Source of the DNA: a virus
DNA length: 20,579 bases
Virus record (IMG/VR): IMGVR_UViG_3300030104_005476
Coordinates: 1 to 20,579 of that record
Reading direction: 5' to 3' (one strand)
In this document: one piece after another, positions 1 to 8,200 of the stretch
How the letters are laid out: every line of letters begins with the position of its first letter
How positions within the stretch are numbered: position 1 is the first letter of the stretch
Notes under the pieces: model-generated
The model's input: only the letters and a program-made list of their open reading frames with translations
What the model was told of the DNA's origin: nothing
The model's database searches: none
Position numbers and translations under genes: made by a program

Positions 1-1089
1 GTTTCCTGGGAACATTTTGTATTCTTCATCTAAAGCCCATACAGTAGGATTACCACTTCCGTTTCCTCCATCTATATTTCTTGCTATGTTTATATCTTGA
101 GCATGTTTAATATTCATCATTAAAAACTCATTATATTTTTTTTCTAAAGCGTCTAAGCTACCAGGGTATTCTTGCCATAACTGTCTTTTTATCATATCTG
201 CAGAACCATCTACTACGTCTTGAGTTGTTAAAGTAACTGTTTGTGTTGCAGATCTAGGCTCATCACTCGCGTTTTGATCTACAGTTATATCGTTTAATAA
301 TCTTGTATACACTTCACTGCCTTCATCGTCTGTAAAAGCTAACCAATCCATAAAAGTTATTTTACCGTGAGGTGTTACAAACTTTTTATTAAACAATATG
401 TTTGTAGCGTGGTTTCCTTGTGTAAAAACTTTTTCAGCATGTCCTGTAACTTCTTGAGCAATACTACCAGTAGCGCGATTAACACTGTTTATTTTGTCAA
501 GAGCACCATGGGTTTCTATTAAAGAATAAGCCTCATCAACAAGGTCTTTAGACTCAGATATAAATTGAGGTTTTATTTTTAAATAATCTTCCATTAACAT
601 TTCACGACCATCGTCAAATCTCATCATTGGTCCTTTAGGATCCATGAACGCTGTATAACTTTCTGTTATTACATCTGTATGTAATTCTAAGTTTATGTTA
701 TTTGATTGATAAGAAGATAAATCTTTAGCGTTTTCAGCTATACCTACTTTTGATTGTGCTAATAACCCGCTTTGAGTTTTAAAATCAGAAACTTCTTTCA
801 TTATACCATTATACTCGTCAACAGCTTGTTTATACTTTGGCATAAAAGCAGGTAAGTTTTTCATAGTTTTTTTCAACCTATCAACTTTTTCTTTATATTC
901 AGCTAGCTGAGCTTCTGGAATATCTTCTTCAACAGCATTAAAACCAGCTGTTGCAACTTGAAATATTTTCTTTTTAGCAGCCACATACCTACCTATAGCG
1001 CCTATTGCTTTTACAATACCTGCACCAGTGTTTGTTGTGGAGCCTCCCATTTTACCGGCTGCTGCTATTAAACTTTGATTTACTGCCAT
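1..1089 (-). CDS. Uncharacterised virion-region protein, 3' end cut by window edge
   Basis: The frame is open from an ATG at 1087-1089 to base 1, giving 363 residues with no stop, so the C-terminus lies outside the window. The protein starts MAVNQSLIAAAGKMGG and has a short Ala/Gly-rich N-terminal stretch. A charged, probably helical part follows (about residues 40-180, with many Lys, Glu and Asp), then a mixed region containing a TFMDWLAFTDDEG segment near residues 245-257. I see no signal peptide, clear membrane helix or catalytic motif. It lies 18 bases downstream of the Gln/Ala-rich 217-aa gene, at the distal end of the virion operon. In podovirus-like genomes this position usually holds internal (ejected) virion or tail proteins, so an internal virion role is a guess from position. 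The start is preceded by an A/T-only leader and no Shine-Dalgarno motif. The coding call is secure; the function is not known. Confidence 0.8.
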   Translation of the reverse strand, partial: MAVNQSLIAAAGKMGGSTTNTGAGIVKAIGAIGRYVAAKKKIFQVATAGFNAVEEDIPEAQLAEYKEKVDRLKKTMKNLPAFMPKYKQAVDEYNGIMKEVSDFKTQSGLLAQSKVGIAENAKDLSSYQSNNINLELHTDVITESYTAFMDPKGPMMRFDDGREMLMEDYLKIKPQFISESKDLVDEAYSLIETHGALDKINSVNRATGSIAQEVTGHAEKVFTQGNHATNILFNKKFVTPHGKITFMDWLAFTDDEGSEVYTRLLNDITVDQNASDEPRSATQTVTLTTQDVVDGSADMIKRQLWQEYPGSLDALEKKYNEFLMMNIKHAQDINIARNIDGGNGSGNPTVWALDEEYKMFPGN

Positions 1090-1107
1090 ATTCTTATATT
1101 GTTATTA

Positions 1108-1761
1108 TTATTCATCAATTTTAGCTACTCCTAAATCTGCAAGACCACCTATTCCAGCTCCAACTATATTGCTAATCATTTGATTTCGTGCTGTAAGACG
1201 ATCTTGAGCAGTTCCAACCATTTGCATTTGCATGCCTAATTGTGTTGCTTGTCTATCTACATTCATTTGTTGTAAATTAGCAGCACCTCTTTGAACTTGC
1301 ATTCTACCTTGAGCTTCTAATTGTTGATTTCTTGCTGCTTGTTGAGCTGCCATTCTTTGGTTTGCTGATTCTTGCTGTCCTATTGAAGCAGCCGCTTGTT
1401 GCGCGCCTTTTTGTGCTTGATTAGCTAGAGCTTGTATATTACCAGCGCTAAAACCACCACTACCTTGTAAAGCGCCAAGTATATTAGCTTGGCTTTGTTG
1501 CATTTGTTGAGCTTGAAAATTAGCTGCTTGCTGATTAACAGTAAGATCTGCAGCTGTATTTTGCATGTTTGCATAAACATTTTCTTTGTAAGGATTTACG
1601 TACTGTTGAGTTTTGTAATTTCTCATTTCAGTTCTAAAACGTTGTTTTTCCAAACGCAAATCATCTTTTATACCTTTTAATGGAGATTTAGAAAGTCTTA
1701 AAGTAGAACCTTCTGGTTGATTTGTATGTATTATTTGTTTTTTTATTAAACCTACTGCCAT
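1108..1761 (-). CDS. Gln/Ala-rich internal virion protein candidate
   Basis: A 217-aa protein. Residues 1-55 are basic (MAVGLIKKQI..., then a Lys/Arg-rich segment). Residues about 60-190 are almost entirely Gln, Ala, Asn and Met, predicted to be long helix, with an internal GSGGFSAGNIQALANQAQKG hinge. The C-terminus (MISNIVGAGIGGLADLGVAKIDE) has a short hydrophobic Gly-rich stretch that could touch a membrane. This composition and the position after the tail genes resemble T7 gp14-like internal virion proteins and other small ejected proteins of podovirus-like phages, which help form the DNA channel through the host envelope. That comparison rests on composition and context only. It could instead be a tail-hub or chaperone-like virion protein. 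The gene lies between the 120-aa gene (40-base gap) and the partial gene at the left edge. The ATG follows an A/T-rich leader without a Shine-Dalgarno motif. Confidence 0.8.
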   Translation of the reverse strand: MAVGLIKKQIIHTNQPEGSTLRLSKSPLKGIKDDLRLEKQRFRTEMRNYKTQQYVNPYKENVYANMQNTAADLTVNQQAANFQAQQMQQSQANILGALQGSGGFSAGNIQALANQAQKGAQQAAASIGQQESANQRMAAQQAARNQQLEAQGRMQVQRGAANLQQMNVDRQATQLGMQMQMVGTAQDRLTARNQMISNIVGAGIGGLADLGVAKIDE

Positions 1762-1801
1762 ATATTTTGTTTTATTTATTTATAATTACACTTTTTATGC
1801 A

Positions 1802-2164
1802 TTATTTACTACTTTGAACTACTTCTGAACCAACTGCAAATAATTTTGCTTCTCTTGTAGAATCGTTTATAAATGTAGCTTCTGCGTAATAACCTGTTAA
1901 ACTAGTTAAATTTGTTTTATTATCTTTTGTAAACATAAAATAAGTTTGGTTTACAATTAAAATAGGAGCTGTGTTTGTAAAAGTATTAGTTACTTCTATT
2001 TTGTTGTTGTTTCTATCAATGTCAGTTACAGTACCAAGCCTTGTTGTATTTGCTAAAGACGAAGTGTGATAACCACCAGAAAGACTTGGTTCTGTATACA
2101 ATACAGTATCTCCTACTGTTAAAGAAGTATTTAATGAGTTGTTAAATGTTAATGTTATAACCAT
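1802..2164 (-). CDS. Small conserved beta-rich phage protein
   Basis: A 120-aa protein, complete from ATG (2162-2164) to TAA (1802-1804). It begins MVITLTFNNSLNTSLTVGDT and looks all-beta. A VGDTVLY strand is followed by LGTVTDIDRNNNKIEVTN, the kind of pattern seen in small beta-barrels, and the end is FMFTKDNKTNL, GYYAEATFIND, AKLFAVGSEV. There is no Cys, signal peptide or membrane segment. It starts one base after the stop of the 434-aa gene, so the two are almost certainly translated from one message and may be coupled. An AGGA lies 4 bases upstream of the ATG, but it is part of the last codons of the upstream gene, so I do not treat it as a designed ribosome site. The role is unknown. A small virion component acting with the neighbouring fibre-like proteins is plausible. 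Confidence 0.75.
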   Translation of the reverse strand: MVITLTFNNSLNTSLTVGDTVLYTEPSLSGGYHTSSLANTTRLGTVTDIDRNNNKIEVTNTFTNTAPILIVNQTYFMFTKDNKTNLTSLTGYYAEATFINDSTREAKLFAVGSEVVQSSK

Positions 2165-2165
2165 A

Positions 2166-3470
2166 TTATCCTACTGTTAAAATGTTATCTAAAGCTAATG
2201 TTATTGTTAAATCGTCAGTACCATATTCTAAAACAGTTATATCTGCTTTAATTTTTGCAGACCTGCTACTTCCAATAAAAGTAACTGTTTGACCATTTTC
2301 TAATGTTTGTGCAGAACTAGCTGTTATATTTACGCCAGAACTTATAGCGTCAACGTGTGGAGACGCGGCTGTTACACCTACACCTGTCATTAAAACTGTA
2401 TCAGCTGCTTTTATACCGTTTGTACTAGTAATAGGTATTGTTGTACTATCATCAACAGCAGCATCAGTTGTAGTTACTACAGGATCTATTGTTAACACAA
2501 GGTTTTCAATAGCAAACGCTGTGTTATTAAACTCTTCAGTAGCGTCATTACCTTTTCCTGTAAAAGTTAAAGTTAAACCACTTGACCAGCTAGAAGCGTT
2601 GTTAATTACAATAGTACCTGCATTGCTATTTTGAATTGAAATATTGCCTTGCTCGTCTGTACTTACTACTTGAGGTATTGCATAAACATCTTCTAACTCT
2701 GATGATTTACCATAATTTTTAAATCCTGGTATAATTTCTCTTATTATAGAGTTTGAAGCAATACCAGATCCTGTAACATCCATACGTATAGAAAGACCTG
2801 AAATATCTGAAAGCTCAATATATGTATCTTCACCAGTACTATCACTACTTGATGCCGTTGTTTTTGTTGTGGTAATTTGAAAATCAGTTTCAACTGGTTG
2901 CCTTGCTATAATAAACTGACTAGTGCTTAAACTAACATCCCACTCTATAGATTTTTTTATTTGATTTATATTAGGATTTTCTATGCTAATAGAAGAACTA
3001 CTAGGGCCTACAAATGTTACATTACTTGGCATGCTGTTATAACTACCCGAACTGCCAGCAGAAGATAATGAAAAAGTTACTGTAGTATCTTTATATTTAT
3101 ATATTTTTGGTAATACCAATACATTGTTATGAGAAATATTTTTAGATAAATTAGTTTCTCCAACTGCCTGTAAAGTTATAACATAATGATCATCGTCTGT
3201 TATTGCTGGAAAAGCAATTGATCCAGTATAAGTGCCGCTAGAGTTTATAGTTTTTATAGGAAGAGTTGCAGGTGTTGCTGCAAATGCTAAAGCAATTTTT
3301 AACTGACCATTTTTATTTAATTCTTCAGAAAAATTATAATAATGATCGTCTTCATTTATAACAGTCATAGTAAACATTGCGCCTGGATCACCAATTATTG
3401 TAAAAACTCTTGTTTGAGCCGCGGAACGCATTGGCGTTTTATTTATAATTATGTCTTTTATTTCTTTCAT
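2166..3470 (-). CDS. Beta-rich virion protein (fibre/decoration candidate) with repeated small modules
   Basis: I place the start at the ATG at 3468-3470 (434 aa, MKEIKDIIINKTPM...), not at a TTG 15 bases upstream. The TTG would overlap the preceding gene, whereas the ATG sits 2 bases after its stop and has an A/T-rich leader. The protein is rich in Ser, Thr, Ile, Val and Gly, looks all-beta, and lacks Cys. N-terminal residues 1-110 read like one or two Ig-like strand sets (AAQTRVFTIIGDPGAMFTMT, then TYTGSIAFPAITDDDHYVIT). Two copies of a short module follow a pattern I...GI...V.G.GI...S.V..I, near residues 216-250 (SGLSIRMDVTGSGI) and 341-370 (NGIKAADTVLMTGVGV). Each is followed by a LTFTG or VTFIG strand. 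The same module appears in the 482-aa ring protein. The protein is probably a tail-fibre, decoration or attachment component; the exact role is not assignable. Confidence 0.8.
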   Translation of the reverse strand: MKEIKDIIINKTPMRSAAQTRVFTIIGDPGAMFTMTVINEDDHYYNFSEELNKNGQLKIALAFAATPATLPIKTINSSGTYTGSIAFPAITDDDHYVITLQAVGETNLSKNISHNNVLVLPKIYKYKDTTVTFSLSSAGSSGSYNSMPSNVTFVGPSSSSISIENPNINQIKKSIEWDVSLSTSQFIIARQPVETDFQITTTKTTASSSDSTGEDTYIELSDISGLSIRMDVTGSGIASNSIIREIIPGFKNYGKSSELEDVYAIPQVVSTDEQGNISIQNSNAGTIVINNASSWSSGLTLTFTGKGNDATEEFNNTAFAIENLVLTIDPVVTTTDAAVDDSTTIPITSTNGIKAADTVLMTGVGVTAASPHVDAISSGVNITASSAQTLENGQTVTFIGSSRSAKIKADITVLEYGTDDLTITLALDNILTVG

Positions 3471-3472
3471 AT

Positions 3473-5206
3473 TTATATAGTCCAATTAAGATCACCTTGT
3501 CTTGATGTATCATGTTTAATTAATATAGGAATATCAAACATTGTTCCTGCGGTATTATAACCACCGCTACCAGGACCAGGAGTTTGATTTTGACTTGGCA
3601 TATAAAAGTCAAGTTGTATACTAATTTTTACTTTTGTAGGAAACCAATCTCTAGCTGGATTAGCAGAAAGTGGATTATATTCTTCAATACCAGAAATACC
3701 AGAAATAACTGGAGGCACAGAACCGCCATAATTATAATCAACTCTTTGTGTTGGTTGAAGCCCTGAAGGATCTGGACCATTATGCCATAAAGAATATTGT
3801 ATTGCGCCTGTAAAATTAGAAGGATCTTGATATTCAGGATCTAACCAAAAATTAGTTGGACCACCACTACCTACTAAAACTGTTAAACTTGCCGCTGTTA
3901 AATTATTTTTTGCATTACCCCAACCTGGGTACATACGCTGTACATAATCATCGTAATCTGGATTAGTTGGATCTGGTAAATTAAATCCGGCGTTAGGACC
4001 ACCTACACCCGGAAAATCGTATATTACTGGACCACCTTGGTTTGTAAGTGGATAAACATATATTTCAACAAGCTCATTAACGTGATCGCCAGGAAAATAA
4101 TAGTTACTAAGAACAACGTCTTGAGTTAAAGCTCCATTAAGTAAAGTTATATTACTATCACTTGACGGAAACGTATTTGCAAAATCAACTGTAGTAATGC
4201 TAAACGTTGGGCCAAATGGATTTGGTGTTGTATAAGTTGAGCCATCAGTATAAGGCCCAGCTGGCACTGGAGCAAAATTACCACCAATAGAAGCAATGCT
4301 AAAATTTAAAGTAACTTGAGAGCTTTGTTGAGTAAAATAACTACAAGTTCCGTCATCAATAACTGCCAAAGGATCATAATTTAAAGCTGTTGGATCCATA
4401 CAGCCAGATACAGGAGCTGCCTCATCAAGATCTACAAAAATATCAACACCTGGTTGATTTGGACCTAAAAAAATATTACTGTTCCAAGCAATAAAAACAA
4501 AAGCTTTTAAGTATTTTGGATAAATATTATTAGTAATAGAAGGTCCGTTAACATAATCCCACCATATCCAATTATGAGTTACAGGGCCTAGCGAAACATC
4601 AGTATTATAATTAAGCGGAGAGATATTGTCATTGATAAGATTTCCACTGTCGTCTTCATAAACTTCAATTATAACCATTTCTTCCCACCAAGCACCTGTT
4701 GTTAGTTGATTTTGCCCTATGGTCATTGATGAATTATACCATCGATAAGGCCCTTGAAAAGATTCGTTATTTAAAACTTCAAAACCGTCAGGACTTGAAA
4801 GTCTATTACCTATATTTCCACCATAAAAACCCCAGTTTTGGCAAGCGCTACCAGCCACCCACTGAGATGCGGCATAAACGTGTTGCGGAGGGTTTGTTGT
4901 TGCTAAATCATGAGGAGTTTTACAAGGCAAGCATTGTTCGCCTGGTACTCTAGGATTAGGATTGTTTTTAGGGCTCCATTCAACAAAAGGCATACCAGTT
5001 CCACTAGAAGAATAACTAGCCCCGCCAACTCTCATATTACCAGCTATCAAAGGATAACCAAAGTTAGTTGGTGTTATTTTTAATTCAACAAAATCTTGAC
5101 CACTAACAGGTAAACTTTGAATACCATTTAAATATGGAAAGTTAATGTTAGGAACGTTAACTATTTCAACATCGTAATTATTATTTGGATTAAAAGTTAC
5201 TGGCAT
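3473..5206 (-). CDS. Fibre-like virion protein with one central GCxDP motif
   Basis: A 577-aa protein, ATG at 5204-5206, TAA at 3473-3475. It is rich in Pro, Gly, Asn, Tyr and Trp, with many predicted strands and loops and no signal peptide or membrane helix. The N-terminal half (1-265) includes VELKITPTNF, a CLPC pair near residue 93 and a Trp-rich stretch (HNWIWWDYVNGP). Residues 268-291 form a single Cys-bracketed GC-M-DP...NYDP...DDGTC motif that divides the protein. The C-terminal half (about 292-577) starts with QVTLNFSIASIGGNF, resembling the strand at the start of the N-terminal half, and ends DIPILIKHDTSRQGDLNWTI. The gene follows the giant muzzle-like gene by 15 bases, and that protein carries eight copies of the same motif. 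I infer an exposed tail-fibre or tail-tip component that works with the muzzle in host contact. I do not recognise the rest of the protein. Confidence 0.8.
   Translation of the reverse strand: MPVTFNPNNNYDVEIVNVPNINFPYLNGIQSLPVSGQDFVELKITPTNFGYPLIAGNMRVGGASYSSSGTGMPFVEWSPKNNPNPRVPGEQCLPCKTPHDLATTNPPQHVYAASQWVAGSACQNWGFYGGNIGNRLSSPDGFEVLNNESFQGPYRWYNSSMTIGQNQLTTGAWWEEMVIIEVYEDDSGNLINDNISPLNYNTDVSLGPVTHNWIWWDYVNGPSITNNIYPKYLKAFVFIAWNSNIFLGPNQPGVDIFVDLDEAAPVSGCMDPTALNYDPLAVIDDGTCSYFTQQSSQVTLNFSIASIGGNFAPVPAGPYTDGSTYTTPNPFGPTFSITTVDFANTFPSSDSNITLLNGALTQDVVLSNYYFPGDHVNELVEIYVYPLTNQGGPVIYDFPGVGGPNAGFNLPDPTNPDYDDYVQRMYPGWGNAKNNLTAASLTVLVGSGGPTNFWLDPEYQDPSNFTGAIQYSLWHNGPDPSGLQPTQRVDYNYGGSVPPVISGISGIEEYNPLSANPARDWFPTKVKISIQLDFYMPSQNQTPGPGSGGYNTAGTMFDIPILIKHDTSRQGDLNWTI
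4334..4405 (-). repeat. Single GCxDP...DDGTC motif inside the 577-aa protein
   Basis: Encodes residues 268-291 of the 577-aa protein: GCMDP, then NYDP, then DDGTC, with 18 residues between the two Cys. At DNA level it carries the same GGATC-CATACAGCC core as the eight copies in the neighbouring gene. It is the ninth copy in the window and most resembles copy 7 of the array, which shares its NYDPLAVIDDG segment. Confidence 0.9.
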
Positions 5207-5221
5207 TTTATATTATTTAGT

Positions 5222-8200
5222 TTATGAATCATCGTCATTTAAATCTTGAACAGTTAAAGATGTTGGTGGTGGTGGTGGTGGTCCATAAACACATGAGCCA
5301 TCATCTTGCGTAGCATAAGGATTATAATTAGTTGCGTTTGGATCAGTACAACCAGGTACAGGTGGAGGCGCATACGTGCAGCTACCATCATCTATAACAG
5401 CTAAAGGATCGTAGTTAAGAGCTTGTGGATCTGTACAACCTGATATTGGTGGATAAGTACAACTGCCATCATCAACAGTAGCTAAAGGATTATAATTTGT
5501 AGCCGCAGGATCCATACAACCAGGAACAGGTTGAGGCGAGTAAGTACAAGTTCCATCATCTACTGTCGCTAGTGGATTAAAATTTGTTGCTTGAGGATCA
5601 GTACAGCCAGGCACCATCGTGTAAACACAACTTCCATCGTCATAGTTAGCGCCAGCAAAATAATTCAACGCATTAGGATCTGTACACCCAGCAACAAAAG
5701 GAACGCAAGTACCATCGTCAACTGTTGCAGTTGGATCGTAATTAAATGCTGAAGGATCTGTACAACCGTAAATAGGTGTTGGCGGCACAAAAGTACAAGT
5801 ACCGTCATCAAAAGTAGCTGTTGGATCGTAATTTGTTGCCAATGGGTCCATACAACCACTTATTACTGTTGGCGGTGGAGGTTGAGTAAAAGTACAAGTA
5901 CCATTATTAAAAGTTGCAAGAGGATCGTAGTTATCAGCTAATGGATCTGTACAACCACCAACAGCAGGGCTTGCAGTTACGTCAACAATTATATCAGAAA
6001 CTTTTCCAATGCCTTGAAAAGAAAACTCATCAGTTTTTCTTTGATGCTCATCTCCTTTTATGTTATTAAACCATTTACCTTCTTTTTCTATAAACTCAGG
6101 AACTTTACCATGTTGTTTGTCTGTTTTTATTAAATCAACATACCAACCATCTACGTTTTGTAAATTATAAAAACCTGTTTCAACTCTTGTTAATTCTTGA
6201 TTTACTTTTGATTGAGAGCCTTCATATTTAACTGTTTTAAAAGACTTTATAACATCAGGGCTATCATTTAAAACAACATTTATAGTAGATGGATATGCAA
6301 TTCCATAAAAATTATTTCTGTCTGCGTTATTTGAATGATGTAAATATGGAATACTATTTTTAAAAGTAAAATATTCATTGCCTACGCTTAAAGCATGTTC
6401 AGGCACAAAAGATTTAAAACTAGACCAACCTCTAACACTTTCTTTATAGGAAACAGTGCTTGATTGAATTTCTGAAGTTATATTATATTCTTCTTTTCTA
6501 TTATCATAACTACCTAATAAAGTAGAGCTATTTTTTAAATAATCTTTAAAATATTGCCCCATGCCATACTCTGATATAGGTGTTAAACCATCCATAGAAA
6601 GTCTAAGCACAACGCCTCTTTGTTTATCAGTGAAATATGCTCTATAATTATCTTTAGCAAAACTTTCTGGATTTTTTGATATACCGTAATCACCAGCAAA
6701 AGGAGTTGCGTCACCTAAAACTTTACTAGAAGCAATTACATTAGAACTTCCATCAGCATTAAATAAAGTATCTTTGTTTGCTTTTATATTAACAATCCTA
6801 TCTTCGCAAAACGAAATTAAATCATCTCTTCTTTGAAAAAGTTTTTGTATACTACCGTACGTTGGATTTAAATCTTTAGTAATACCTTCTGCTAGTATAA
6901 ACTGATTTAAATTATTAACTCCAGTATTACTATTGTATATGCCAGAAAATATTAAACCACTTTGTCTTTTTTCTCTTGCATAAGTAAAATCAGTAACAGT
7001 GCTTACTTTAACACCTTTGTCAATAATAACTTCGTTAAAAGTATCTCTTATTCTATTTGATTCTACACCGTTGCCAAAAGAAAAACAATTAAACCAAGAA
7101 AGAGCAAATGGATTTTTAGAAACGTTTGAAGTTAACATAATTTCATTTGTTCCAGTTCCAATACCATCAACAAAAGCAGTTGTATAACTACCATCTTCTC
7201 TATAAAAATATAATGGTACTGCAGGTAAATTTAAACCAGGAGGTCCTATTAAACTTGAATAATCTATAGCTATGTTTGTAGTTATTATATTACCAACAGC
7301 TTTTGTTACATAAGTTAAAATATTTGGACTTGTAACATCTTTTCTATTTGGACATTTTACAACGCTACCAAGCGGTATAAAAGTTTCAACGTTTTTAGCA
7401 TCTAAAGAAATAGGTAAAGCTTCACTAGCTTCGTAATACAAGTCTAAATCAGCTGTTTTCTTTGGCTCTGTTTCAAATATTGCTGGGTTTTCGCTTATTA
7501 CATTACCTGTTTCATCTGGTATTTTTATATTAAGAAATTGTAGTTCTACAGCTTGGTGTGTATGAGCTGCTTCTAAAATTGGAGTAGCTACACCATTAAT
7601 TAAAACCTCTTCTTCGCTTACGTTTTGATTTGATAAATTTATTTTATAAGTTATTCTTCTATTTACTGGTTTACCAAAATCTTGATAAGCATGTCTAAAA
7701 TTACCACCATTGTTATCCCAACTTGACCCAGGACTAGTATAAGCTAAAGTCATAGCATCATAATAAGCACTTGTTAATTGTAGAAAATTTATAAAATTAT
7801 ATCTTTTTTCTATTCCTACACTTTTTATTCTATATTTTTTACCACTAACGCTATTTGCAAATCTAAATATAGAATTAGGCTCTATCCTGTTTATAACTGT
7901 TTGTAAAGATTGAGTTCCACCACCGTATCGGTTTGTATATTCTTCAAGTATTCTACTGTCGTTTTGAGGTTCCCAAAGATGAGACTTTAATATGTCGTTA
8001 AATAAAAAATGCCAAGAACTACTAAAACCGTAGCCTTGACCATCACCACCGTCAGCATGTGGGCCTACATTTGAGACAAAAGATAATTCTATAATCCAAT
8101 CATTACCTTCTTTATAAATACCTTTTCCAAACTGAGGAGTGTTAATATCCCAGTTGTCATCACTACTTATTAATCCACTATTATAATCAGGCCCACCAGC

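Noticed and set aside
3471-3485. TTG start for the 434-aa gene at 3485
   Set aside because: It would overlap the end of the 577-aa gene, while an ATG at 3470 lies just after that stop with an A/T leader as in the other genes.
4699-4953. Plus-strand open frame of 84 codons, and similar plus-strand frames elsewhere
   Set aside because: All lie inside well-supported minus-strand virion genes, have no leader or family resemblance, and several are biased by repeats in the opposite strand (for example the Ser-rich frame at 16754-16987 opposite the acidic scaffold).
5665-5859. Short minus-strand frame of 64 codons within the repeat array
   Set aside because: It is an out-of-frame reading of the repeat DNA inside the muzzle gene, with a low-complexity Leu/Gln product.
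5285-5956. Regularly spaced repeats resembling a CRISPR array
   Set aside because: Spacings are 78-99 bases and always multiples of three, the repeats are degenerate, and they translate in frame as Cys-bracketed protein repeats within a long open gene.
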